Assembly: GCA_029964075.1 (NCBI GenBank)
Contig: CM057135.1
Span: forward strand, 21,416,863-21,480,862
Source of the DNA: Patiria pectinifera
Taxonomy: Eukaryota; Echinodermata; Asteroidea; Valvatida; Asterinidae
Reading direction: 5' to 3'
DNA length: 64,000 nt
Position numbers and translations under genes: made by a program. This document shows, one piece after another, positions 23,181 through 35,100 of the stretch. How positions within the stretch are numbered: position 1 is the first letter of the stretch; each line of letters starts with the position of its first letter. The notes below the pieces were generated by a model, which ran no database searches, was not told the DNA's origin, and was given only the letters and a program-made list of their open reading frames with translations.

Positions 23181-26105
23181 ATGGAGGAGGCGATTAATAA
23201 TGTAATGACGGAATGTGGCGTCCCGTACAATCTGAAGCCAGAGCAAATTCAGATCATAAGATCTGTCTTAGAAAGGCGAAAAAATGTGTTTGGCCTTCTG
23301 CCCACTGGATTTGGGAAGAGTGATTGCTACGGATGGTTGTCATCAATCATGGACAAAGTAAGTAACACTCATCAAGACACTTTAGAATGAGCTTTTCAAT
23401 TTATAAATACTTGTGTTTTCTATTTACTACAAATTAAGCAACCGAGAAAATGACATTAGGCCTATTATTTTCATTAAATGTAAAACGCCGACAGTACGCG
23501 CGTGCAAGAAAAAACTATTTCCCATTCAAAATGTAGGTTTTTCAAACATAACCTTCCCAGTATGGTGAAATTGCTGAACAGAAATTGTGCCTGTTGTGTG
23601 CGATGTTCAATATACAGAATATCCATCTTAAAGAAACACGCCGTCGATATTTGAAAATTTGATGTTTGTGACCATTATTTTAACTTGACCTATCGACAGC
23701 AATATTATTATTTGTCAGTTCCAGATTTGTGCGAGTCTATTTTTGCGTGAATGCTTATAGCCTAAGGTTATCATCTTTAAATTAAATCAGAACTGTAGAG
23801 AAAAAACACAATGGACATTTTTAAACCGTCTTTCAAAAAAAACCCCGTGATTAATTAATGAAGTTAAACATTCTTTGAGAGTATGTAACAACGATATTTA
23901 CTGTACTAGAACTTTGTATTGTATTTGAATTGCTGAAATGAAAGGTATTGCATGAAAAGTGCTATCCTTTATTAAGAAATGAAGTTTCCTAAAACAAATC
24001 ATCCTTATAAATTTGCCCATTAATGATTATAAAATCACCCTCATTTAATAGCAAAATTATCTAAAATTCTTTAGAAAAGTTGAGATGGAAGAATTTGAAG
24101 TGAAGGTATTATTACGACTATTAAAACAGAAAACATGATCGCGCAAACCTGAACCGTTCATCTCTTTTTTTTCCCCAGATAGAGCCTGATGTAGAGCACA
24201 TCACCCTTGTCATTTCACCACTGAGGTCCCTAATGCTCGACCAGGTAGAAAGGTGGAGCTGTCGAGGTGTCACGTGTGCCGCGATAATGCGAGCTGATGA
24301 AATTGATGATGCTACCAAGGAAGGTGGGAAGATTGTTCAACACATTGAACACAGAATGTGACCATAAGACAATTTTCTCTGACGGAATAAGCGGGAAACC
24401 ACTCAAACCTTTTGGGAAAAATTAGTGTACACAATAAGTATAGTATAGATTTTCTGATATCTTGTTATATTTTATTGCAGGAATTACGGAAGGGAAATTT
24501 CAACTGATATTTTCTTCTCCGGAGGCCATACTGCGGCACAAGTGGTGGTCTGCCGCCAAAAGATGGGCAAACCGCCTTACTGCCGTAGTTATAGACGAAG
24601 CACACTGCATGACAAAGTGGTAGGATACTTGAAATTGCATTGTCATTTATTATCCTTTCTTCAGCATTATTTAAAACAACTAAAGACCACACAAAAATGC
24701 ATCCTGACATAAATAAAAGGACAACAAAAAAGGCCTTAAGGACCCCCACTTTTCCGCTCCCACTGGCTTATAACCCCTTGCAGACAGAGTGGGTTGAGAA
24801 CATTTTATGAAAATTATAACTATTTACTCTATATACTATTCTGGAAGCGGGACGGGTGAAGCGTCCATAAACAAGTTTAAGTCGGGTCCGAATTCACGAT
24901 TCCACTTTAGAGTTTGAGGGGACCGTAATTGATGAGATAGATGGCCGATCTTTTCCAATTTGCCTTCGACGAGAGATGTTGAAGTTGAGCGGTCATCACA
25001 TACAAATGAAAGTGACCATACTTGCAAGGAGCATTTTCACAACTGATATGCGTCAAAATCTGTGGAAACGAAGTCGATAGTTTGTCCGTCTTTTGTTTAA
25101 TTTTTTTTAAATGCATGACCAACTTTTCCCATTATTTTATCAGGGGGACTTTTCGAGATGGATACAAAAACATTTCAACCATCCGATCAATTCTGTCCCA
25201 ACAACCCGTCGTGTGCCTAACTGCGACTGCAACTCAAAGCATGGTTGAAGACATCATACACACTTTAAATCTTGAAGTATCGTCATTTGAAATCATAGCC
25301 GTGCTGCCTGACAGGTGAGTAATAAAGCATGAAACGAATTAAAGATGAAATTGTACAAAATGCCTCTCCTTAAAGACCGGTTCACACTTCACGCGAACGG
25401 AGATGGCACACGAGTTTTACGTCACGAAATTTCATAAAAATGTCGTTGCAGTCGCATCGAAATATGATCCGGCCGTAACATGAATTTGTTCGTGCATTCA
25501 AAAATTGTGATGTTTTTTTATTTGTCAGGCCCAACATCAAAATTCACGCTGAACGGGTTGACAATGCAAACTTTGCAGAGCAGCTTAAGTGGTACGCTGA
25601 CCTGTTAAAGGGGAAAGAGGCGCCGAAGGCAATCATTTATGCAAGGTAACATTTCAACACCTCATATGGTTTTATATCTTGATTCACTTTTTTAATCATT
25701 CCTCTGGGGTATTATAATGATCTACTGTGTATTTTCTTTGTAGGCAAGTAAACGAAGTCGCAAACATTTATGCGTGGCTCATGAGCAGCCTGAATGAGAT
25801 GGCCTGGGCAGGCTCAGATCGCACCGTCCACAACAGAATTGTGGAAATGTACCACGGCACCACAGACCAAGAGAGCCAAAAACGGATTGTATCGTCCTTC
25901 GACAAGTCGTCATCTCCCCTTCGATGTGTGGTAGCTACAATGGCATTTGGGATGGGGGTTCAAATCAATGACGTAGACTTCGTCATCCACTGGGGCCCCT
26001 CTCGAGATGTACTGAGCTACTGGCAGGAAGTTGGCCGTTGTGCACGAGACGGACGGCAGGGGCATAGCTACCTTTATCTTTATCCGCGGTCTGTCAACAA
26101 ACGGA
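23181..26105 (+). CDS. RecQ-like superfamily II DNA helicase
   Basis: Exons are 23181-23357, 24179-24323, 24481-24619, 25144-25314, 25530-25645 and 25744 to about 26105; every junction is phase-matched (0, 1, 2, 2, 2). ATG 23181 opens MEEAINNVMTECGVPYNLKPEQ. Motifs in order: Walker A LLPTGFGKS, Ia VISPLRSLMLDQ, II VIDEAHC, III CLTATAT, IV AIIYAR, V VATMAFGMGVQIND, VI QEVGRCARDG. This is a 3'-5' helicase core of about 350 residues without visible RQC or HRDC domains. After YPRSVNKRMVQ the frame enters a LINE and stops; 3' of the LINE the frame would read LQITH then stop, so the original C-terminus may have been just beyond. It converges on the PHD/transposase-like gene. The core itself is intact. 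Confidence 0.85.
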
Positions 26106-27345
26106 TGGTTCAGGAGTTATCTTTCTAACCGTCAGCAATTTGTATCTATCAGTGGTGGAGTCCAACAGGGTTCTATCTTGGGTCCCCTCTTATTCTCTAT
26201 ATACATTAATGATTTTGATAAATCCTCAGATGTATTTTCTTTTATTCTTTTTGCTGATGACAGTAATTTATTCTATAGCCACAATGATGTAAATGTACTT
26301 TTTGATAGACTAATTATGAGTTGAAAAAAGTATCTGCCTGGATCAAAGCAAACAAGTTGTCTCTTAATATTAAAAAAACTAAATATATGTTATTCAGTAA
26401 TATGAAGTACTGTCAGCCGTTTCCAATCCGTATTGATGATACTAATATTATGAAAACGGATTGTTTAAAGTTCCTAGGTTTGTATATTGATGACACTCTT
26501 TCTTGGAACAAACATATTAATCACATTTCTGCTGTTATTTCTAGAAACATAGGTATTATATCCAAGCTAAAATGTACTTTTCCCCAGGATATCTTAATAA
26601 TGTTGTATACTACCCTTATTTTACCTTATATTACATATGGAATACTTGCATGGGGCAATAGTGGTACTGGTCAAATTAATAGAATCCTAAAATTACAGAA
26701 AAAGTATTACGTATCATTAACAACGTTGACTTTCATGAGCATAGTAATCCACTTTTTTATAATTGCAATACTCTTAAAGTTCATGACATTTACTCTCTTC
26801 AGCTGGGTTCCTTCATGCATCAACTTAACACTAACAGTTTACCCAATTCGATTTGTTCTATGTTTTCAAAAAATTATGATACGCACCTTTATTTTACAAG
26901 ACAGTTCAATGAATTTCATCGGTCTTACGCACGTACTGCAATCTTTAGGGCAACTGTTAAGCATGAGGGTCCCAAGCTGTGGAGCTCGGTTGATTTTTCC
27001 CTAAAAAAATATCTCCAGTCTCTCGCTCTTTAAGCACAAATACAAAAATGAATTATTGGAAAAATATTTAAGTACTTAATTGCTTTCTTTTTTTTTCTTT
27101 CTTTTTTTCACGGGGTTGCAGCTGCATGTTTTTCGAATATATTCATGTCTGGTGTTATGTCCTTATGTTTAGTTTGTGTGTGTAACTTGTAATATTTTTG
27201 TATGATTGTAACTGGGGATCTCTACTCGACAAGCATTGCTTTTTAGGGATCCCCATCCACATATTTTGTATACATTTACATGTAACTCTGATCGTCTTTT
27301 TATGTGGAAAATAAAGTGAATTGAATTGAAAATTGAATTGAATTG
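26098..27345 (+). mobile_element. 5'-truncated non-LTR retrotransposon (LINE)
   Basis: The insert carries the C-terminal half of a non-LTR reverse transcriptase: WFRSYLSNRQQFVS, GVQQGSILGPLLFSIYINDF, FADDSNLF, then VSAWIKANKLSLNIKKTKY and FLGLYIDDTLSW. A frameshift lies at about 26320 and another near 26720. The 3' end has AATAAAGTG and a (GAATT)n-type tail. GGTTCAG lies at both edges (26106-26112 and 27344-27350) and is a possible short target duplication. The copy is dead and interrupts the helicase's last exon. Confidence 0.85.
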
Positions 27346-27421
27346 GTTCAGTTACAGATAACACATTGATCCTAGAGAAGATCTGTTCAGGGTCAAGAAC
27401 ATCATCATTGTATGTCGATAC

Positions 27422-28432
27422 CTTTGAACTCGTTATTAAGAAATTCGTTCAGAAGATCCATGCCGATATTTGCCCCTTCCTTGCCGTGTACGTTGGCTAC
27501 CCGATTCCATGTCATGTCATGACGAAGCCGCTCTGACAAAAAGCCACCGACACCTATAAATAAAACATAAGATAAAATGAAATACCCATGAATTTCAATT
27601 CACAATATGCACCCGATGATTCGACACACGTTTTAAGATACCACATGGTGACTTTTTCAAATGACGGGATACTATATAGCATTTTGTAACATGCACGGTG
27701 GATATAATATTGCAAATGAAGCAAGGATGCAACAGACCTGTCAAAAACTGTTGTGCGATGTTCAAGTACTTATGATGCCGAGAAGACCAGAATTCTAGTA
27801 GATCCATCTTCCAGTGAGACTTCATTGTTTTTCCTTCCCTGTGTCTTATAGCGAACCTCCTTGCCAAATGGTTCAACCCACGCCACATCAGGGCCTTCGT
27901 ATAATTTAATACATAGTCATCATGTTCTGTCTCCAGTGCACACTCGTCGCAACAGTACCATACCTCTATACGAACACATGCAGGAAAAACAAATCTCTAT
28001 TAATTTGGTATTTAGATACTTATATTATAATAATATTATTTGACTTTTAATAATACGTATAAATAATAAAATAAAATATTAAAACAAAGAATGTAAAGTT
28101 CAAGTTTATCATCGGCCATATTGTGGCCTAGAAATTATATCCTCATATAAAAGAGTCATACAATACCCGGAGATGTGTTGTCAGATAAACAAGATTTGTG
28201 ATACCACTCCTGATTGCGACAGGCGTCCTTCAAAGCACATTGAATTATTTCGCCGCCCTTTCTCTTGTGGCACCTACAATATATGTATGTGCCATCGACT
28301 TCACAATCGTCACAGCAAAACCAATCGTCGGTGGGTGCTTCGTCAAGACCAACACATGCGAGGTGCATCGGCGGCGGAACACTTTTCAAAGTGGGGCAAG
28401 GTCCAGTTACTGTTCCCGGAGCAGGATTAAAG
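27422..28432 (-). CDS. PHD-finger protein resembling the Academ transposase C-terminus
   Basis: Minus-strand exons are about 28432-28167, 27965-27738 and 27553-27422, joined in matching phases (G|AG, G|GT). The first has one PHD-like half (HLACVGLDEAPTDDWFCCDDC) and then a second PHD, YCRCHKRKGGEIIQC...CRNQEWYHKSC, completed by EVWYCCDEC in the next exon. Then follow NYTKALMWRGLNHLARR, GVGGFLSERLRHDMTWNRVA and HGKEGANIGMDLLNEFLNNEF. The last block is like the C-terminal part of DUF6589-type proteins, which include Academ transposases. N-terminal exons with the catalytic residues were not found, and the 3' end fades into the LINE insertion site. It is probably a remnant. The 28389 start of the longest ORF is not an ATG. 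Confidence 0.6.
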
Positions 28433-29490
28433 CAATTTCAAAGCAAATGGGAAAAGTGTGTTTGTCCGAAACGAAAGTGTGACGTACGTAATGTCTGCTA
28501 ACGTACCTATGCATGTGGACTATTTTCTCTTAGCGCAGTATATATCCCTATTTTTCGTATCATTTTTCTAATTTTGCGTCACCGCCGTACTCACTTAGGT
28601 ATAAGGCCTACTGGCAAATTTCAACCCAAACGGACTAATTTTCGTTGCCCACGTCTGGCAAAAGTACTATGTTCGTGTTATTTTAAGTTCGTCCGGGCAA
28701 GTATAATGACGCACTCACCGTTGACGTTGAATTTCACCTTTGACCTTTTTATACCTTTATCTGGATTTCATTAGATACAAATACCGTGGGACATCAAAGA
28801 GCTCCCAAACTTTCTTAATGAAAGTGAGAGACTTTCCTCTTCCGACCAGTATCCAAACAAACCAAATTAAATGATCACTTTGTTTGCGCACTCGTTTTAT
28901 TAATTTTCTATGGAGCCCTAATCAGGAAATATTTCTTATATAAATTGTGAAATGGTTATTAAATGCATTTTTTGCTTTTTTCACTTAAAAAAAGGCAGTT
29001 CGACCCCTCTACCACCCCCTCTTACCTGGATCTTCCCTTCTACAATATATTTTTTTCCCGGCTACTTGCGTCTGTTACTTTGCCTCACAGAGAATATTAC
29101 TTTTGACTAAAGGCCCATAAAAGTGTCAAATAAGATAATATATCAATACTTATTTATCTGACAATTATTTCATACTTTTAATTGTCACAATTACATTTGT
29201 AAATTAAGGAAGATATTAATTGGAATTAAAAAATATTAAATTAATAACTACATAATTAAATAACTAACTAACTCAATACATAACTAAATAAATGAATTAA
29301 TCAATCAATTAATCAAAATGAATATATATATAAATCAATCAATCAATAAACAAATAAATCAATAAAAATAGAAGCAATAAAAAGACCAATATTAACCCCA
29401 ACAGTCCTGAATCTTCCAATTTTCATATGCTTTTGCACACCCCCTAGAGAGTTAGGGTAAAAAAAATGTTTTGGACGAACTCTGAAGACT
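28433..29490. other. Gene-free, partly low-complexity stretch
   Basis: No exon recognised, although missing N-terminal exons of the PHD/transposase-like gene would be expected here. 29200-29400 is an AT-rich simple repeat of AATCAATCAAT and TAACTAAATA types. Confidence 0.5.
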
Positions 29491-29505
29491 GAAGAAACAT
29501 GTTGA

Positions 29506-30660
29506 TCACTTCCATGTGCCAAAAAATGCCCTCCTTCTATCATTTGTTGAGGAAAATGTTTTGCAAATCAACTTCAAATCTAGTTCTCTTGTTAGATGTT
29601 TGTGTATATGTGAAAATGCAACGTAATTTAGCCTCTTCTGTGACATGGTAGATCTCAAGTACGTTTTTAAGTGGCGCAGAGCAGAGAAATTTCTTTCTGA
29701 ATTAGCATTAGACATAGGAATTGTAAAATAAAGACGTAATAATTTGTGTAATTCCGACATAAGTAATTTAGTGGATTTATTATGTTGTAAAATGTCAGCA
29801 ACAGTAGAGACCTTTGTGATCTGCTTAACTTGCATATTTCTTGGCTGGCGATCATTGTGCGCCCTGACAACATCCGGAAGCATCGCCAGATGAACATTGA
29901 GTCGATTGATGTCAAAATCATTGGAGTACAGAGTACGCAGAGCTGGTGGTATGGAGAAGTCAACCCCGTTTGCAGCAGAAGTTATCATACTTTCTATATC
30001 AGATAGAAAACATAATGTCTGTTGATCAAAACGATCATTTATTTTAGCCAAGAGGGTATCCAAGAGTGCATAATATTGTTGCCGGTAGTACTCCTCAACT
30101 GTTTGCCATTGATGTGTTTGAGATCCTTCGTCAATCCGCATGGGTGGCATGATTGTTCTTCTTGGAAGCTCTGGCGCTGCTGTAAGGCCCTTGGCTGCCA
30201 ATTCTGCTTCTCTGTAAATTGAGGCAAATGTCTCATCAGTTCGCATAGATAAGTAGTGATTCTTGAGAGTTTCCGTGCACATGGAGACTTCTTCTGCTGT
30301 GATGGTTTTAGCTTGAAACACTCTCGCCATCTCCTCAGCAACAGAAAAGACCCTCATACTTATTTTCAAACCAAGGTATGTGCTGAACTTCTCTAAAAGA
30401 GCAATCAATCCAGGTGCTTTTGTAACAGCCTCTTTTTAGCCTCCTACCTCATGACTTATTCGAGAGTGTCAATAACATCCCTGTAGTTTTGATCAGTGCT
30501 GAAATGGCAGACGTTCTTGCTGTCCAACGTGTAGGGCAAAGAGGTTTTAGAGACACTCCAACTCCCCAAGAAAATGAATCCCCAAAGTTATGTTTAATAC
30601 TCTCAAACAGTGACAACCTTTTAGGCGAAGCATTGATGATTTCGTGTACTTCCTTGATTG
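29506..30660 (-). pseudogene. hAT-family transposase C-terminal half (ZMYM1-like), frameshifted
   Basis: Minus strand. The clean 3' ORF (from about 30420) has TVEEYYRQQYYALLDTLLAKI and ends with the hAT dimerisation signature: SNANSERNFSALRHLKTYLR followed by SQKRLNYVA. Upstream, in other frames, lie LFESIKHNFGDSF and LCPTRWTARTSAISALI, typical of the hAT central region, separated by a stop and at least two frameshifts (30430-30500). The apparent start of the long ORF is a TTG, not an ATG. The N-terminal half is missing; a minisatellite lies exactly where it should continue. It is related to the ZMYM1-like, non-BED-defined transposon-derived group. Almost certainly inactive. Confidence 0.85.
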
Positions 30661-31250
30661 TTCCAACCTGGGGAGCTGGGCGTGGGGAATCATCTGCTGT
30701 TCCACCCTGGGGAGCTGGGAGTGGAGAATCATCTGCTGTTCCACCCTGGGCATCTGGGAGTGGAGAATCATCAGTTGTTCCACCCTGGGGAGCTCGGAGT
30801 GGAGAATCATCTGCTGTTCCACCGTGGGGACCTGGGCGTGGAGAATCATCTGCTGTTCCACCCTTGGGAGCTGGGCGTGGGGAATCATTTGCTGTTTCAG
30901 CCTGGGGCGCTGGGAGTGGAGAATCATCTGCTGAGAGAATTGCATCCAGGAATAATCATCATGTTAAATTAAAACGATTTTTTTTTTGTGGAAAAATGCT
31001 AGAAAACTAACGTTGTCTATTGTCTATAATAGTAACTGACATACTCGGCTCAGATGAATTTGATTGTTCAATGATTCAATTAAAAGAACAATTTGGGCCT
31101 TACACACAAAATCATCTGCTGTTCCACCGTGGCGACCTGGGCGTGGAGAATCATCTGCTGTTCCACCCTGGGGAGCTGGGCGTGGAGAATCATCTGCTTT
31201 TCCACCGTGGGGAGCTGGGCGTTGATAATCATCTGCTGTTCCACCCTAGG
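30661..31250. repeat. 39-bp minisatellite in two blocks
   Basis: The unit is GAATCATCTGCTGTTCCACC followed by CTGGGGAGCTGGGMGTGGA. About seven copies lie at 30661-30933 and about four at 31106-31250, separated by about 170 bp of unrelated AT-rich sequence. Since 39 is divisible by 3, open frames on both strands persist (13-residue unit VPPWGAGSGESSA on plus). These are periodic by-products; I do not call them as genes. Confidence 0.9.
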
Positions 31251-31259
31251 GATTGTCAC

Positions 31260-32110
31260 CTGATATACGATACACTTTGAATTATCAAAATGTCATTTAA
31301 TGGAGTACTCATTAATACTAGAGAGACATTCTCAAGAAATGCTCCTTAATGCACCAGACCCTAATAGCCAAGTACCATCCTCAATCCTTCAAAATCCTGC
31401 ATTATTTCACACAAGAATATTTCCTGACAATAAATGGAACTGTCCACAAGCTTAATTACAACTACCCAATGTAAAATATGAGCTTAGGTCAGAACACAGT
31501 GGGTAAGGGAAGTACGTTGTTTATGACCGTATTGACTATAAACAACAATGGGAGTGTAATACAATGTACCAGTACACAGACAGACACTGTACCAGGCACA
31601 CACCAGTACATACACTGACTATACCACTGTGCATTAATTCTACTGGCTGCATACATGTACAGCACTGTGAAACAGATGGAGTAACAGTTTACCTTACCGA
31701 GTGAGAAAAATGAAAATTAAATAGTACCCCGTTCCAGCAACTCCTATCACACCAGTCCTCCAAAAATCCTCATGTTTTCAAACACCATTCATCCTTAATC
31801 CTCCACTATCGTTTAAAACAGATTGAGGAGGGTTAGGGTTTTTATGGCAAACACAATTTGGTTGTAGATGTTATAAACAGAAATACATTTTTGTTTTCAA
31901 TAGAAAGTAACAAAACTGATACTTTGCCATTAAGGTGAACACCATTCTTTGAAATTGCTTCATTGTTCATAAAAATATCAAGCAATTTTGCCCTTACAAA
32001 TTAAAACGATATACACTTTCCAAGGTACTTTAATTCCAATCTCTGTCTGACAGTGTTTATTTAATCACTATTTTTTTACAGTAATTTATCCCACTAAGTC
32101 CCAACTGACA
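31260..32110. other. Gene-free stretch
   Basis: Nothing supported. CAGTACACAGACAGACACTG-type words near 31570 are mildly repetitive. The stretch may be the 3' flank of the next gene on the minus strand. Confidence 0.4.
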
Positions 32111-32115
32111 TTTTT

Positions 32116-35100
32116 TCATGTCCACTCACTTTGGCCAACTGTAAACCCCTTCTTGACCTTTCCTTTCGGCTTTTTGGCAGCTACCTGTACATGAACAATG
32201 AAAATAAAAGTAATACCAATATGTTAAGAAACAGAATAAATTTTGACAGCATTTAAATTATACATGTCCTCCATTCCAAAATGTATATATTTAACCGAAT
32301 TATGTTGTAAATGTCGAAAACAGAAACTAGTTTAACGTGAACACAACCTATGGGGAAGTGGAAAAAAAAAAGAAAAAAAAAAAGGAACCAAAAAAAAAAC
32401 TTTAACGAAAACAACAGCTGTTCCTAATTGAAATTGGGAACAGCTAATAAAATTAATGAATGTTAGTGAGTAACATAACAATGCCGTTATTTGAACTCCA
32501 TTAAAAATATTAATTATTGAATAAATAATGTCCACATCAGCCATATAAATTTTGCTTTCAATGGATGACATGTCATTTTGAAGCATAAATGAGAGTTAAA
32601 TGTACATAGAAGCGCACGTTTTCCGTGTCTCAATTCAAAACCTCACAAAGTATGAGATGGACAAAAAGCTTGTTCAATTTCAGATCAGTTTTCAAAGTAG
32701 TTGCAGTGAAGTGGAAAGTATTGTTTAATCACCTTATAACTCAAGTAATAATTAGTTGAGTTAGGGAGTGATTAAACAAACGGTAAAAAAAAAAAACCTA
32801 TTGTGGTTTAGTAATTTCCATCATTAACAGCCTAGGGGGTTAAGGTTTACATGAACTGAAAATGTGAAACATAACAGAATGTTTCTGCTTAAATTCACAG
32901 ACCATGAAGAAGTCAAAGAGTGTTGGCAAGGTCCGCCTTTTGGTTTGTGGAGCATTTTAACATGATGTAGGCGGAACTGAATATTCAGTTTCTGTGAAGT
33001 GATGGGTTAACAAGTTTTAGCAGTATATTGTATTCACATTATGACCTTGTGAATATTTAATGATGCATGTTTACAGTCTTATAACTGAAGAACCATTTGA
33101 CTAATTGATCTCAAACATGGTAGGTATATAGACAAGGAAGTGTTATCAATGAAAAATAGTATGTCAAGGTCATGTGACCTTTACTTTTGGTGTTACCAGA
33201 AGTGTTAATTTTATGTTAATTATCATATCTCATAACATGAATTATGAATCGCTTTTAAAAGTCACAGATTGCTTTTAAAAGTCACAGATTTTTGAAAAAA
33301 AAAAAACATTGAATTATTTTCTACTATGCAATAGACAATCAAAAACATGTTGGGACCAGCTCTGTGGTTGTTCACTCACATCCACATAGTTCTAGTTACA
33401 TATCAGTTTTCATCTTAAATCATTATTAGTGAAATGAATTTGTACTGACCTTGAGGCAACAAACATACAAAATGGTTTGGCACAAAGCTGCTGTCCAAGG
33501 TTTCTGATGCTGGGAGGCCATCTGCAGACCATAGGATGTAGATTGCTCTTTCAAGTGAGGCAGATGCTTTCAATGTCTTCAAAGGGAAGAGCGTCTGGTG
33601 AAATATTCCACGGAACAGAAACGGGACCTGGATTTCAAAGATGTTGGGGAAAAGGCTGCACATGTCATACTGCACTCAGGCGCGGTTCTAGAACCAATAT
33701 TTTTTTTTGGGGGGGGCTAGCACGGTGGATCCAGAATTTTTCCAGGGAGGCGTGCTGAAATGTACACCGGTTATTTTTTCCAGACACTTAGGCCTCCGAA
33801 AATCAATAGGTGGGGGGGGGCTCATGCCATATTTTCAATGGGGAGCGCCAATAAAATCCTAAAATCATTCACACTATATTAACTAATGCACCCTTGTCAC
33901 GGCTATTTCTTCTTTAGGGGGAGACCGTTCGCATGTACATCACAATCCTTCTTTTTGCTAATGCATTTTTTTTTTTACGGAATTTATTTTGGGGGGGCTA
34001 GACAAAATTTTTGGGGGGCTACAGCCCCCCCTAGCCCCCCCGTAGAACCGCGTCTGACTGCACTATAACAGACAAGATTAATGTCCAAAAAAGTGACCTT
34101 TCACATCACTTTTAGCAGCTGTTGGTTACTAATTGAATGAAAATTAAAAAAAAAATCATCAAGGTAATATATTATTTTTGACAAAATGATAAAGAGAGTA
34201 TAAAAATTCGCAGGGATTACCTTGTCTGTGTAAATACTGCGGATGGGCCTGTTTATTGCAGTGGACAATGCAGGAAAGTGTAGGAGACAAGACCATGTTC
34301 TTCTCTTCTTGTCCAGTATGTGGTCAACCTCAACTTGGATTGCCTTTTTCAGATCTTTAGTCTTATTCCACACATCAGCGGCCTTATCCCCCATGGCCAT
34401 ACTTAGAGATACATCCTTGTGATATCCTGTAATTGAAAGTACCGTGCTGGGGAACTTCAGCATATTTTGATCCCACACCTAAGCTCATAGATTTTAAATT
34501 TAAAAGATTCAACAAACAACTTATAGCCATCTTCTGAAAACACTGATCTAGTATTGGATGCCAGCATTACTTTTTAAAACACCAACTTTTTGCACTGACA
34601 TTTTGTTCAGGCTGAATGCAAACCTTTTCTAAAACTGGTAATAAGTAGTTAAATAAATTTCGAATATTACATACATACTATATAATGACTCCATCATCAT
34701 TTCACTGCGTCATATCGTATGCAAATGTGAAAATTTCAGTCTGGGCCAGGCTATCTCTGTGCCGCTAGTATTTCGAAAGGCGTTGGCCATGTAAAGCCGC
34801 TGAGAATTTACAATTTTTGTTTTAAAATTTCAAGAAAAAAATCATCCTAGCCAAGAACTCAATCAGAATACCAGGAACATGTAGAGCCCAATTTTAGTGA
34901 GGTTGGATTGTAAGAAAGACATTCAAGGTGTGCAGTTGTGATCTTGTTGAAAAAAACCCAAACATTTTCAAATACAAATTTGTACACAACCATCTATGAA
35001 GTTAATGGAGTGATAGCATAATAAACCTCATTGTTCTAGGAGTACCCAATACCCATCCCAATTTTTCCTTACCTCCAACTTCCACTCGAAACTGTTCAGC

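Noticed and set aside
23181..26105. Helitron helicase
   Set aside because: Motifs are RecQ-type (GFGKS, DEAH, QEVGRCARDG), not Pif1-type, and no Rep/HUH domain is present.
30489..31010. 173-residue ORF rich in VPPWGAGSGESSA repeats
   Set aside because: It is the periodic translation of the 39-bp minisatellite; the opposite strand is equally open, and hAT fragments run through the same place on the minus strand.
33415..33675. Stand-alone 86-residue gene
   Set aside because: It is an exon of the minus-strand vertnin/OTU-like gene with matched phases on both sides.
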